Assembly (NCBI RefSeq): GCF_034347405.1
Contig: NZ_CP133778.1
Coordinates: 992,001 to 1,056,000 of the forward strand
DNA: 64,000 bases
DNA from: Pseudomonas sp. CCC3.1
GTDB lineage: Bacteria > Pseudomonadota > Gammaproteobacteria > Pseudomonadales > Pseudomonadaceae
Direction of reading: 5' to 3'
Under the pieces are notes generated by a model, which saw nothing but the letters and a program-made list of their open reading frames with translations, was not told the origin of the DNA and did no database searches. Every line of letters starts with the position of its first letter. The stretch's first letter is position 1. The translations under genes were made by a program, and so were the position numbers. This document shows positions 7,290-16,033 of this stretch, piece after piece.

Positions 7290-7382
7290 CGTAGTCGCTG
7301 CCGAAGGCTGCGAAGGGTTGCGTAGCAACCCGTTTCCTTCAGCTCCCCGCAGCCCCCCTCGCAGCCTGCGGCAGCGACTACG
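7290..7382. repeat. REP-C foldback repeat inside the dgo operon
   Basis: A 14-bp perfect inverted repeat (CGTAGTCGCTGCCG at 7290–7303, CGGCAGCGACTACG at 7369–7382) is reinforced by GGCTGCGA/TCGCAGCC (7306–7313, 7359–7366). It encloses an inner hairpin GGGTTGC-GTA-GCAACCC (7315–7331). It sits between dgoD and the transporter gene. Confidence 0.85.
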
Positions 7383-7426
7383 GATTCAGCTTCGACCTCA
7401 ATAACCATAAAAAAGAGGCATGTCTC

Positions 7427-8719
7427 ATGACTAGCACTGTCGCGTCTGCGTCCTTGGTGGCGCCGAGTCGCAAGCGTTTTTTCATCATGGTTCTGCTGTT
7501 TATCACCGTAGTGATCAACTACCTGGACCGCAGCAACCTGTCGATCGCCGCCCCCGCGCTGACCAGCGATCTGGGGATTGATCCGATTCACGTCGGGCTG
7601 ATCTTCTCGGCATTCGGCTGGACCTACGCCGCCATGCAAATCCCCGGTGGTTGGCTGGTGGACCGCGTGCCGCCGCGCATTCTCTATAGCGTGGCGTTGC
7701 TGCTGTGGTCGTTGGCCACGGTCATGCTCGGGTTTGCCGCCAGCTTTATTGCGCTGTTCGTGCTGCGCATGGCGGTCGGTGCGTTGGAGGCCCCGGCGTA
7801 TCCCATCAATAGCCGCGTGGTGACCACCTGGTTCCCTGAGCGTGAGCGGGCCACCGCCATTGGTTTTTACACCTCCGGGCAATTTGTCGGGTTGGCGTTT
7901 CTGACTCCGGTGCTGGCATGGCTGCAACACCAGTGGGGCTGGCATATGGTGTTTATCTGCACCGGTGCAGTGGGCATTATCTGGGCCGGAATCTGGTACG
8001 CGGTGTACCGCGACGGTGTACCGCGACAGGCCGAAATCGACCTGGTCGCCGAAGGTGGCGGACTGGTGGATATTCAAAGCCAGACCGCCAAGCGTAAAGC
8101 CCCGTTCAGTTGGTTGGACTTGGGTATCGTGCTCAGCAAGCGCAAGTTGTGGGGCATTTACCTGGGGCAGTTCTGCCTGAACTCCACGTTGTGGTTCTTC
8201 CTGACCTGGTTCCCGACGTATCTGGTCAAATATCGCGGCATGGACTTCATCAAGTCCGGTCTGTTGGCATCGTTGCCATTTCTGGCGGCGTTTGTCGGCG
8301 TGTTGTGCTCGGGGTTCTTCTCTGACTGGCTGATTCGTCGCGGCTATTCGGTGGGTTTTGCCCGCAAGTTGCCGATCATTGGCGGGCTGTTGATTTCGAC
8401 CTCGATCATTGGCGCCAACTTTGTCGAGTCGACGCCGCTGGTGATTGCGTTTCTGGCCTTGGCGTTTTTCGGCAACGGTCTGGCCTCGATCACGTGGTCG
8501 CTGGTGTCGACCCTGGCCCCGGCCCGATTGCTGGGCCTGACGGGTGGGGTGTTCAATTTCATCGGTAACTTGTCGGCGATTGCCACGCCGATTGTGATTG
8601 GCTTTTTGGCCAGCGGTGACTCGTTTGCCCCGGCCATCACCTACATTTCGGTGTTGGCGTTGCTGGGGGCGTTGTCCTACATCTTGCTGGTGGGCAAAGT
8701 AGAGCGCATCGAGCTGTAG
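7427..8719 (+). CDS. dgoT: MFS transporter, probable D-galactonate/H+ symporter
   Basis: A 430-residue inner-membrane protein of the anion:cation symporter branch of the major facilitator superfamily, with about twelve hydrophobic helices. The segment VINYLDRSNLSIAAPAL and the loop GGWLVDRVPPR are typical of DgoT/ExuT-type sugar-acid carriers. Its position directly after dgoKAD makes galactonate the likely substrate. Start at the ATG at 7427. The upstream palindrome could let this gene be expressed at a different level from dgoKAD. The exact substrate is inferred from context only. Confidence 0.85.
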   Translation: MTSTVASASLVAPSRKRFFIMVLLFITVVINYLDRSNLSIAAPALTSDLGIDPIHVGLIFSAFGWTYAAMQIPGGWLVDRVPPRILYSVALLLWSLATVMLGFAASFIALFVLRMAVGALEAPAYPINSRVVTTWFPERERATAIGFYTSGQFVGLAFLTPVLAWLQHQWGWHMVFICTGAVGIIWAGIWYAVYRDGVPRQAEIDLVAEGGGLVDIQSQTAKRKAPFSWLDLGIVLSKRKLWGIYLGQFCLNSTLWFFLTWFPTYLVKYRGMDFIKSGLLASLPFLAAFVGVLCSGFFSDWLIRRGYSVGFARKLPIIGGLLISTSIIGANFVESTPLVIAFLALAFFGNGLASITWSLVSTLAPARLLGLTGGVFNFIGNLSAIATPIVIGFLASGDSFAPAITYISVLALLGALSYILLVGKVERIEL

Positions 8720-8782
8720 CCGCCAGACAGCCGGGCGACCATAATGCCGCCCGGTTCTCTCCCTTCTATGCAAAGGCTGGCT

Positions 8783-9568
8783 ATGCAGGACGACGCTTCG
8801 AAAACCGCACCTACCGGCACCCAAACCCTGTTGCGCGGGCTGGCCGTTGTACACGCTGTGGCCAATGGCGCGCGTGACCTCAAAGACATCTCCCGTGCCA
8901 TCGGCACCACGCGCAGCACCACGCATCGGCTGGCCAGTTGCCTGGTCGATGAACGTTACCTGCGGGTGTTGCCGCAGGTGGGTTACCTGCTGGGACCGAA
9001 ACTGATCGAGTTGGGTTTTCAGGCCCGTGAAGAACTGCCGCTGGTGACTCTGGCCGGGCCATACCTGGACCAGTTGTCGGGCTTGACCGGTGACACCATT
9101 CACTTGGCCGTGCGCGAAGGCGATGAAGTGCTGTACCTGCACAAAAATCCGGGGCGCAATGGCCCGGAAATGCGTTCGCGGGTAGGGCATAGAATGCCGT
9201 TGGCGCGCACCGGGATCGGCAAAGCCATGTTGCTGGATTCGCCGTTGGGTGAATGGCGCCGTTTGTATGAGAAGAGTCATCCTGTGGGCGGCAAAAATCC
9301 GCTGTGGCCGGATCATCAGGAAGTGACGTGGGAAGTGTTTGAGCAGCGGATGCGCAGCTACGTGGCTGGCGGTTATGCGTTCGATCTGGAAGACAACGAA
9401 CCGTCGATCCGGTGCGTGGCCGCGCCCATCCGTGATGCCAGCCGCAAAATCGTGGCGGCTATCAGCATTGCCAGCACCGTGCCTTACCTGTCACTGGAGA
9501 AAATGACCGGGTTGATCCCGGTCATTACCCAAGCAGCGCAACGCATATCGGCAGAGTTGGGCGGGTAA
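8783..9568 (+). CDS. IclR family transcriptional regulator, probable dgo regulator
   Basis: A 261-residue regulator with an N-terminal winged helix-turn-helix (residues ~15–75, containing LKDISRAIGTTRSTTHRLASCL) and a C-terminal IclR effector domain ending PVITQAAQRI. I prefer the ATG at 8783 because AAAGG lies about eight bases upstream; ATGs at 8744 and 8768 are in frame but lack a comparable ribosome site. It lies 63 bases after the transporter on the same strand. It probably senses galactonate or its keto-deoxy product. In E. coli this job is done by a GntR protein, so the regulator class differs. Confidence 0.88.
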   Translation: MQDDASKTAPTGTQTLLRGLAVVHAVANGARDLKDISRAIGTTRSTTHRLASCLVDERYLRVLPQVGYLLGPKLIELGFQAREELPLVTLAGPYLDQLSGLTGDTIHLAVREGDEVLYLHKNPGRNGPEMRSRVGHRMPLARTGIGKAMLLDSPLGEWRRLYEKSHPVGGKNPLWPDHQEVTWEVFEQRMRSYVAGGYAFDLEDNEPSIRCVAAPIRDASRKIVAAISIASTVPYLSLEKMTGLIPVITQAAQRISAELGG

Positions 9569-9577
9569 CTCGATCTC

Positions 9578-9659
9578 CTGTAGGAGCAGCCGGTCGACGC
9601 TCGATTGCCTCGCGATCTTTTAAAGGATCAAAAGCTCGCGAGACGAGCTCGCTCCTACA
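9578..9659. repeat. REP-B palindrome
   Basis: CTGTAGGAGCAGCCGG and GACGAGCTCGCTCCTACA form imperfect arms around TCGCGATCTTTTAAAGGATC. It lies between two convergent genes. Confidence 0.8.
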
Positions 9660-9671
9660 AGGGGGCGGTGG

Positions 9672-10736
9672 TTAAGCCTTTAACGTTTTCATGTCGATCA
9701 CAAAGCGATATTTCACGTCGCCTTTCACCACGCGCTCAAAGGCTTCGTTGATGTTTTTGATGTCGAGCATTTCGATGTCGCAGGTGATGCCGTTGGCTGC
9801 GCTGAAGTCGAGCATTTCTTGCGTTTCTGCGATGCCGCCGATCAGCGAACCCGCCAGTACGCGACGCTTGAACACCAGGTTGAAGGCATTCAGAGCAGGA
9901 TCAACCGGCTCGATCAGGCCTACCAGAATGTGCACGCCGTCGAAGCGCAGGGTTTCGAGGTAGGGGTTCAGGTCGTGCGGCACCGGAATGGTGTCCAGCA
10001 AGAAGTCGAAGCTGTCAGCCGCGGCTTTCATCTGCTCAGGATCGGTGGACACGATCACATGGTCGGCACCTTGCTTGAACGCTTCTTCAGCCTTGGAGGC
10101 CGAACGGGTGAACAGGGTGACTTCCGCGCCCATGGCTTTGGCGAACTTGATGCCCATGTGGCCCAGGCCGCCCATGCCCAAAATCCCGACTTTATCGCCT
10201 GCTTCTACGCCGTAGTGCTGCAGTGGCGAGTAGGTGGTGATACCGGCGCACAACAGCGGAGCAGCGCTGGCCGGGTCAAGGTTTTCAGGGATGCGCACCA
10301 CAAAGTGCTCGCTGACCACGATGCTGTCCGAGTAGCCGCCCATGGTGTTGGTGCCATCAACCCGATCTGGCGTGCAGTAGGTCATGGTCGCGCCTTCCAG
10401 GCAGTATTGCTCCAGGTCTTCTTTGCACGCCGAGCACTCGCGGCATGAATCGACCATACAGCCCACACCGACCAGATCGCCGACCTTGTGTTTGGTGACT
10501 TTGTCGCCGACCGCTGTCACTTTGCCGACGATTTCGTGACCCGGCATGACCGGATAAACGGCAAAGCCCCATTCGTTACGGGCCTGGTGGATGTCAGAGT
10601 GGCAAACGCCGCAGTACAGAACTTCGATGGCCACGTCGTCCGGGCGCGGGGCACGGCGGTTGAACTTCATTGGCGCAAGAGGCGCAGTGGAGGTTTGAGC
10701 GGCATAACCGATGGCGTTGTAAGTGACGTTAGACAT
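9672..10736 (-). CDS. zinc-dependent NAD(P) alcohol dehydrogenase (YahK-like)
   Basis: A 354-residue medium-chain dehydrogenase of the cinnamyl-alcohol-dehydrogenase/YahK type, which reduces aldehydes with NADPH. Catalytic zinc ligands are in CGVCHSD and PGHEIVG. The structural zinc is bound by the four-cysteine lobe beginning at CRECSACKEDLEQYC. The Rossmann motif is GILGMGGLGHMGIKFAKAMG. It is divergent from an AraC-type activator (gap 180 bases), a common Pseudomonas arrangement that suggests inducible aldehyde detoxification. Length and motifs are complete. Confidence 0.92.
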   Translation of the reverse strand: MSNVTYNAIGYAAQTSTAPLAPMKFNRRAPRPDDVAIEVLYCGVCHSDIHQARNEWGFAVYPVMPGHEIVGKVTAVGDKVTKHKVGDLVGVGCMVDSCRECSACKEDLEQYCLEGATMTYCTPDRVDGTNTMGGYSDSIVVSEHFVVRIPENLDPASAAPLLCAGITTYSPLQHYGVEAGDKVGILGMGGLGHMGIKFAKAMGAEVTLFTRSASKAEEAFKQGADHVIVSTDPEQMKAAADSFDFLLDTIPVPHDLNPYLETLRFDGVHILVGLIEPVDPALNAFNLVFKRRVLAGSLIGGIAETQEMLDFSAANGITCDIEMLDIKNINEAFERVVKGDVKYRFVIDMKTLKA

Positions 10737-10916
10737 GGCGAACCTCGAGTAGCGTTAACAGTGAACAGGGCGCAATTCTGCGCTTGTGGGCCTTTCAGGA
10801 CTATGACGATTCCTCCGCCTGTCATGCCTATTCGTCCGGAGTCGCGGAGCAACTGTCGCTTTATTGACCAATTCTGCGAAGATGCGGCGGTCTATCTCTT
10901 CTGCGAAATCATTTCC

Positions 10917-11807
10917 ATGTTTTTGACGCGTCATCGCGATGAGAACGCCACCCTGGTGTCACTTATCAAACCGCTGGCCACCCAATTGGGCTTTGTTCAC
11001 ACCTTGATGCCTGAGGTACGGGTGGTTTCGGCGTGCAACGCTGTGGCCCGGATGCCGCAGATCTATGAGCCTAGCCTAATGGTGATCGCTCAAGGCAGTA
11101 AGGTGGCCTATCTTGGGCCGCGCACGATGGAATACGGCGCGGGGCATTACCTCGTGCAAGCCTTGTCGGTGCCTTTTGAGTGCGAAACCTTTGCCTCAAA
11201 AGAAATCCCCTTGCTGGGCGTGGCCATCAGTATTGATCGTGCGGTGTTGGGCGAGTTGGTGCTGGCGATGGGCCTGGACCCTGAGCGCAGCGTTGCGCAA
11301 ACCCCGGAGTCCATGACCTCGGCGGTGCTGGATGACGACATGCGTCAGTCGGTGGAGCGTTTGCTGCGTTGTCTGCATGACCCGCTGGAATGCCGAATCA
11401 TGGGCCGTGCGCGCTTGCGCGAAGTGCTCTTTGCCGCATTGCGTGGCCCGCAGGCCAGCGTGTTAAGGGCGTTGGTCGAGCAACAGGGGCAGTTTGCGCG
11501 GGTGGCGGCGTCACTCAATCATTTGCATGAGCACTTTGCCGAGCCGCTGAATGTCGAGACCCTGGCCCGTTGCGCAAACATGAGTGCGTCGACCTTTCAT
11601 GAGCATTTCAAGCGCAGCACCTTGCTGTCGCCGGTGCAGTACCTCAAGCGCCTGCGCCTGTTGCGGGCTCAGCAGTTACTGCTGAGCGAAGGGCTGGGCG
11701 TGGCCCAAGTGGCGGAGCGGGTGGGCTACCAAAGCACCTCGCAGTTCAGTCGCGAGTACAAACGCTATTTTGAGCGCAGCCCGGGGCATGAAAACTCGGT
11801 GTGCTAA
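10917..11807 (+). CDS. AraC family transcriptional regulator
   Basis: A 296-residue regulator with an N-terminal AraC_N effector domain (residues ~10–160, including MVIAQGSKVAYLG) and two C-terminal helix-turn-helix motifs (LARCANMSASTFHEHFK; VAQVAERVGYQSTSQFSREYKRYF). I chose the ATG at 10917, which begins the recognisable domain; the open frame extends back to 10488 through the divergent dehydrogenase and is not coding there. Divergence from the alcohol dehydrogenase implies it controls that gene. The inducer is unknown. Confidence 0.88.
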   Translation: MFLTRHRDENATLVSLIKPLATQLGFVHTLMPEVRVVSACNAVARMPQIYEPSLMVIAQGSKVAYLGPRTMEYGAGHYLVQALSVPFECETFASKEIPLLGVAISIDRAVLGELVLAMGLDPERSVAQTPESMTSAVLDDDMRQSVERLLRCLHDPLECRIMGRARLREVLFAALRGPQASVLRALVEQQGQFARVAASLNHLHEHFAEPLNVETLARCANMSASTFHEHFKRSTLLSPVQYLKRLRLLRAQQLLLSEGLGVAQVAERVGYQSTSQFSREYKRYFERSPGHENSVC

Positions 11808-11837
11808 AAGAAACAAACTCGCTCTGGAAAATGACCA

Positions 11838-11862
11838 CAAAAAAGGCTCCCGAAGGAGCCTC
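11838..11862 (-). terminator. Rho-independent terminator for etfQO
   Basis: AGGCTCC-CGAA-GGAGCCT (11844–11861) is followed, on the minus strand, by six T residues (11844–11839). It lies about 130 bases beyond the etfQO stop, with a REP-A pair between. Confidence 0.7.
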
Positions 11863-11886
11863 ATGCCAGTCAGTGACGCCTGTCCC

Positions 11887-11976
11887 CTGTGGGAGCGGGC
11901 TTGCCCGCGAGGGTATCGACGCGATTCAGCAGAAAAACCGCATCGTCTGCATCGCTGGCAAGCCAGGCTCCCACAT
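11887..11976. repeat. complete REP-A (BIME) pair
   Basis: CTGTGGGAGCGGGCTTGCCC opens the element and GGCAAGCCAGGCTCCCACA closes it. This intact copy is the reference used to reconstruct the interrupted one at 198/1452. Confidence 0.9.
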
Positions 11977-11989
11977 ATTGGGCGATGAC

Positions 11990-13654
11990 TTACATGTTCG
12001 GGTAAGTCGGGCCGCCAGCACCTTCCGGAGTGACCCAGGTGATGTTTTGCGACGGGTCTTTAATGTCGCAGGTTTTGCAGTGCACACAGTTTTGCGCGTT
12101 GATCTGGAAGCGCTTCTCGCCGCTTTCCTGTGTGATCACTTCATAGACCCCGGCCGGGCAGTAACGCTGTGCAGGCTCGTCGTAGAGCGGCAGGTTAACG
12201 CTGATCGGAATGCTCGCATCACGCAGCTTGAGGTGGCACGGCTGCTCTTCTTCATGGTTGGTGCTGGAGAGGAAGACCGAGCTGAGTTTGTCGAAGCTGA
12301 GCTTGCCGTCGGGTTTCGGGTAGTTGATCTTCTTGCTGTCTTTGGCCAGCTTCAGGCAGGCATAGTCTGGCTTGGTGTCGTGCAGGGTGAACGGCAGTTT
12401 GCCGCCGAAGATGTTCTGGTCAATCCAGTTGAAGCCGCCGCCCACGATAGGACCAAACTTGTGCAGTGCCGGGCCAAAGTTACGGCTGGCGAACAGTTCG
12501 TCGAACAACCAGCTGCCTTTGAACGCTTCAACGTAGGTGTTGAGTGCATCGCCGCCTTCGGAGCCTGCGAACAGCGAATCAGCCACGGCATCAGCGGCCA
12601 GCATGCCGGACTTCATCGCGGTGTGGCTGCCTTTGATCTTGGAGAAGTTCAGGGTGCCCAGATCGCAACCGATCAGTGCGCCACCGTTGAAGATCATTTT
12701 CGGCAGCGAGTTCAGGCCACCTTTGCAAATGGCGCGGGCGCCGTAGCTGATGCGCTTGCCGCCTTCCAGATACTGCTTGAGCACGGGGTGGTGCTTGAGG
12801 CGCTGGAATTCATCGAACGGCGACAGGAAGGTGTTGCTGTAGGACAGATCGACGATCAGGCCGACGACCACCTGGTTGTTTTCCAGGTGATAAAGGAAAG
12901 AGCCGCCGGTGTTTTCGTTGGCCATCACATCCAGCGGCCAGCCCGCGGTGTGAACGACCAGACCCGGTTGGTGCTTGGCTGGGTCGATTTCCCAGATTTC
13001 TTTAAGGCCGATGCCGTAGTGCTGGCTGTCAGCGTCGCTGTCGAGCTTGAAGCGTTCGATCAGTTGCTTGCCCAAATGGCCGCGGCAGCCTTCGGCGAAC
13101 AAGGTGTACTTGCCGCGCAGTTCCATGCCGGGGGTATACAGGCCTTCTTTCGGGTTGCCTTCGCGGTCAACGCCCAGATCACCGGTGATGATCCCGCGGA
13201 CCACGTTGTTTTCGTCGAACAGTACTTCTTGAGCCGCAAAGCCGGGGTAGATTTCTACGCCCAGGTTCTCGGCCTGCTGTGCCAGCCAGCGGCACAGGTT
13301 GCCCAGCGAAATAATGTAGTTGCCTTCGTTGTGCATGGTTTTAGGCACAAAAAGGTCAGGTACTTTTGTCGCAGCGCTGTCATTGCGCAGTACATAAATG
13401 TCGTCACGGGTGACCGGAGTGTTGAGCGGTGCGCCGAGCGCTTTCCAGTCCGGGAACAATTCGTTCAGGGCGCGGGGTTCGAACACCGCACCGGACAGAA
13501 TATGAGCGCCGACTTCGGAGCCTTTTTCAACCACGCAGACGCTGATTTCTTTACCGGCTTCGGCGGCCTTCTGCTTCAAACGGCAGGCGGCGGACAAACC
13601 GGCAGGGCCGGCGCCGACGATGACCACGTCGAATTCCATGTATTCGCGTTCCAC
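11990..13654 (-). CDS. etfQO: electron transfer flavoprotein-ubiquinone oxidoreductase
   Basis: A 554-residue membrane-associated FAD/4Fe-4S enzyme that passes electrons from reduced ETF (fatty acid and amino acid oxidation) to ubiquinone. The FAD-binding dinucleotide motif VIVGAGPAGLSAACRL is at the N terminus. A C-terminal ferredoxin domain supplies cysteines in QNCVHCKTCDIKDPSQ plus an upstream CPAG. I start at the GTG at 13654 because AGGAGAG lies five bases upstream; the frame runs to a TTG at 13672 that overlaps that ribosome site. It is divergent from etfBA, its electron donor, across a long regulatory region with a PsrA-like site. Confidence 0.94.
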   Translation of the reverse strand: MEREYMEFDVVIVGAGPAGLSAACRLKQKAAEAGKEISVCVVEKGSEVGAHILSGAVFEPRALNELFPDWKALGAPLNTPVTRDDIYVLRNDSAATKVPDLFVPKTMHNEGNYIISLGNLCRWLAQQAENLGVEIYPGFAAQEVLFDENNVVRGIITGDLGVDREGNPKEGLYTPGMELRGKYTLFAEGCRGHLGKQLIERFKLDSDADSQHYGIGLKEIWEIDPAKHQPGLVVHTAGWPLDVMANENTGGSFLYHLENNQVVVGLIVDLSYSNTFLSPFDEFQRLKHHPVLKQYLEGGKRISYGARAICKGGLNSLPKMIFNGGALIGCDLGTLNFSKIKGSHTAMKSGMLAADAVADSLFAGSEGGDALNTYVEAFKGSWLFDELFASRNFGPALHKFGPIVGGGFNWIDQNIFGGKLPFTLHDTKPDYACLKLAKDSKKINYPKPDGKLSFDKLSSVFLSSTNHEEEQPCHLKLRDASIPISVNLPLYDEPAQRYCPAGVYEVITQESGEKRFQINAQNCVHCKTCDIKDPSQNITWVTPEGAGGPTYPNM

Positions 13655-13710
13655 AGGTTCTCTCCTACTCAAGGCTCAACGGTATTTTTCTAATTGGAGG
13701 TTTGGCGTTT

Positions 13711-13753
13711 CATCCATTATTCCCTCGACCGGGGGTCGAAGACTCAATGGATG
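13711..13753 (-). promoter_or_regulatory. nested inverted repeat in the etfQO leader
   Basis: CATCCATT (13711–13718) pairs with AATGGATG (13746–13753), and TCGACC/GGTCGA lies inside around GGGG. It is 57 bases upstream of the GTG start and could be a leader hairpin or a protein-binding palindrome. Confidence 0.4.
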
Positions 13754-13810
13754 AGGCGCCGCTCTCTCTATGGGCGCGCATTATATCTACACCACTAGCA
13801 GCGTCCAATA

Positions 13811-13824
13811 CAAACGTTTGTTTG
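13811..13824. promoter_or_regulatory. PsrA-type operator
   Basis: CAAAC-GTTT-GTTTG matches the published PsrA consensus (G/C)AAAC-N(2–4)-GTTTG(G/C) except that only the core is scored here. PsrA is the long-chain-fatty-acid-responsive TetR repressor of Pseudomonas beta-oxidation and etf genes, so its position between etfQO and etfBA is what the known regulon predicts. Confidence 0.65.
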
Positions 13825-14109
13825 AATTCGCTGCAAGCCAGACAAATCAAAGACGCGCGGCTCAAAAGTGGCCGATTTGCTGTATTGACCGCAAAAGGCG
13901 TTCCGGTCAAGATACGGGCGGTTTTGCGCTCGCCGTAGGCTGATTGTTGGTTTCAAGAGCACCTCTAAAGACAGGGCATAGGCAAAAGCCTGTAGGAGCC
14001 TGCCATTTTTTGAGCGGAGTTTACACGTCCTTTTGGTGGATGACTTGTGAGTCACACCTGACAGACGGTCGCACGGGAAGTATTTGGCACTCGTCATTCT
14101 TTATATAAG

Positions 14110-14142
14110 AAGGGCACTGCAACGATCTTTGGAGGTGCCCTT
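14110..14142 (+). promoter_or_regulatory. leader inverted repeat upstream of etfB
   Basis: AAGGGCAC (14110–14117) and GTGCCCTT (14135–14142) form a perfect 8-bp stem about 70 bases before etfB, just after an AT-rich TTTATATAAG that may be a -10 region. It has no T-run, so it is a leader structure rather than a clear terminator. The rest of 13655–14212 holds no gene that I can see. Confidence 0.4.
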
Positions 14143-14212
14143 GTTCTGATGAGCATCAACCGCCAGGTTCGCCTAGGCGACTTTCTTTTCACCGGAGAGT
14201 AACGAGGAATCC

Positions 14213-14962
14213 ATGAAGGTTCTTGTAGCTGTCAAACGAGTGGTCGATTACAACGTTAAAGTTCGCGTCAAAGCGGACAACTCCGGCGTTGACCTCGCCA
14301 ACGTCAAGATGTCGATGAACCCCTTCTGCGAAATCGCTGTGGAAGAGGCCGTACGCCTGAAAGAGAAAGGCGTTGCGACTGAAATCGTCGTCGTCTCCAT
14401 CGGCCCGACCACCGCTCAAGAGCAACTGCGCACCGCGCTGGCTCTGGGTGCCGATCGCGCCATTCTCGTCGAATCCGCCGAAGACCTGACCTCGCTGGCC
14501 GTGGCCAAGCTGCTCAAGGCTGTGGTTGACAAGGAACAGCCTCAGTTGGTGATCCTGGGCAAACAGGCCATCGACAGCGACAACAACCAAACGGGCCAAA
14601 TGCTGGCTGCACTGACCGGCTACGGTCAGGGCACCTTCGCTTCGAAAGTTGAAGTGGCGGGCGACAAGGTTGCTGTGACCCGTGAAGTAGACGGCGGCGC
14701 GCAAACTGTTTCGCTGAGCCTGCCGGCCATCGTCACCACCGACCTGCGTTTGAACGAGCCGCGTTATGCGTCTTTGCCAAACATCATGAAGGCCAAGAAG
14801 AAGCCGCTTGAAGTGCTGACGCCAGACGCGTTGGGCGTTTCGACAGCTTCGACCAACAAAACCTTGAAAGTTGAAGCGCCGGCTGCTCGCAGCGCAGGCA
14901 TCAAGGTCAAGTCGGTGGCTGAACTGGTCGAGAAACTGAAAAACGAAGCGAAGGTAATCTAA
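14213..14962 (+). CDS. etfB: electron transfer flavoprotein beta subunit
   Basis: A 249-residue subunit that binds AMP and, with EtfA, carries electrons from acyl-CoA and related dehydrogenases to EtfQO. The N terminus MKVLVAVKRVVDYNVKVRVK and the family signature VDKEQPQLVILGKQAIDSDN with NQTGQMLA are typical. An AACGAGGAA ribosome site precedes the ATG. etfA begins two bases after its stop, so the two are translationally coupled. Confidence 0.96.
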   Translation: MKVLVAVKRVVDYNVKVRVKADNSGVDLANVKMSMNPFCEIAVEEAVRLKEKGVATEIVVVSIGPTTAQEQLRTALALGADRAILVESAEDLTSLAVAKLLKAVVDKEQPQLVILGKQAIDSDNNQTGQMLAALTGYGQGTFASKVEVAGDKVAVTREVDGGAQTVSLSLPAIVTTDLRLNEPRYASLPNIMKAKKKPLEVLTPDALGVSTASTNKTLKVEAPAARSAGIKVKSVAELVEKLKNEAKVI

Positions 14963-14964
14963 CA

Positions 14965-15894
14965 ATGACTATCTTGGTAATCGCAGAACACGACGGTAAA
15001 ACGCTGGCTCCGGCTACGCTGAACACCGTAGCCGCCGCTGCCAAAATCGGTGGCGACATCGACGTCCTGGTTGCAGGTCAGGGCATTGGCGCAGTCGCTG
15101 AAGCGGCCGCAAAAATTGCTGGCGTGGCTAAAGTGCTGGTGGCCGACAACGCCGCTTACGCGCATCAACTGCCAGAAAACATTGCTCCGCTGGTCGCTGA
15201 ACTAGGTAAGAGCTACAGCCACATCCTGGCCGCTGCTACTTCGAACGGCAAAAACATCCTGCCGCGCGTTGCTGCCCAGTTGGACGTTGATCAGATTTCC
15301 GAGATCATCTCGGTTGTCAGCGCTGACACCTTCACCCGCCCAATCTACGCCGGTAACGCCATTGCTACCGTGCAGTCGACGGCATCGGTCAAAGTGATCA
15401 CCGTGCGTGCCACTGGCTTCGACCCGGTTGCTGCTGAAGGGGGTTCGGCTGCGGTTGAAACCGTTGCAGCGGTTCACGATGCAGGCACTTCGTCGTTCGT
15501 CGGCGAAGAACTGGCCAAGTCGGACCGTCCAGAGCTGACCGCTGCCAAAATCGTCGTTTCCGGCGGTCGTGGCATGCAGAACGGCGACAACTTCAAACAC
15601 CTGTACGCACTGGCTGACAAGCTGGGCGCTGCTGTTGGCGCTTCCCGCGCGGCGGTCGACGCAGGTTTTGTACCCAACGACATGCAGGTCGGCCAGACCG
15701 GCAAAATCGTTGCGCCACAGCTGTACATTGCAGTCGGTATCTCCGGCGCGATCCAGCATTTGGCCGGTATGAAAGACTCCAAAGTGATCGTTGCGATCAA
15801 CAAGGACGAAGAAGCCCCGATCTTCCAGGTAGCCGATTACGGTCTGGTAGCGGACTTGTTCGAAGCAGTCCCAGAGTTGGAGAAACTGGTTTAA
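14965..15894 (+). CDS. etfA: electron transfer flavoprotein alpha subunit
   Basis: A 309-residue FAD-binding subunit of the ETF heterodimer. The C-terminal FAD domain contains the diagnostic VSGGRGMQNGDNF, VGASRAAVDAGF, VGQTGKIVAPQLYIAVGISGAIQHLAGM and VAINKDEEAPIF segments. It is cytoplasmic and operonic with etfB. A terminator-like structure follows at 15911. Confidence 0.96.
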   Translation: MTILVIAEHDGKTLAPATLNTVAAAAKIGGDIDVLVAGQGIGAVAEAAAKIAGVAKVLVADNAAYAHQLPENIAPLVAELGKSYSHILAAATSNGKNILPRVAAQLDVDQISEIISVVSADTFTRPIYAGNAIATVQSTASVKVITVRATGFDPVAAEGGSAAVETVAAVHDAGTSSFVGEELAKSDRPELTAAKIVVSGGRGMQNGDNFKHLYALADKLGAAVGASRAAVDAGFVPNDMQVGQTGKIVAPQLYIAVGISGAIQHLAGMKDSKVIVAINKDEEAPIFQVADYGLVADLFEAVPELEKLV

Positions 15895-15910
15895 TCCAGT
15901 CGCTTCACTT

Positions 15911-15999
15911 ATAAAGAGCCCGGTTCTCCGGGCTGTGGAGAAGGGCGGGGCACTGAGTGTTCTGTTCCTTCCTTGCAGCCTGAGTGACCGGGCTTTTTT
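15911..15999 (+). terminator. terminator region after etfA
   Basis: AGCCCGG-TTCT-CCGGGCT (15917–15934) is a tight hairpin lacking a T-run. A second CCGGGCT at 15988–15994 is followed by TTTTTT and could pair with the same AGCCCGG arm. The two alternatives are mutually exclusive. Confidence 0.6.
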
Positions 16000-16033
16000 A
16001 TGCGTTTGAATTGAGTGGGTGGGGTGTAGGGAT

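Noticed and set aside
7217..9316. Long open frame on the minus strand (699 codons)
   Set aside because: It lies antisense to dgoT and the IclR gene, with low-complexity Gln/Arg/His-rich composition. It is a shadow of GC-rich codon bias.
11801..13693. 630-codon plus-strand open frame
   Set aside because: Antisense to etfQO, which has full FAD and Fe-S motifs.
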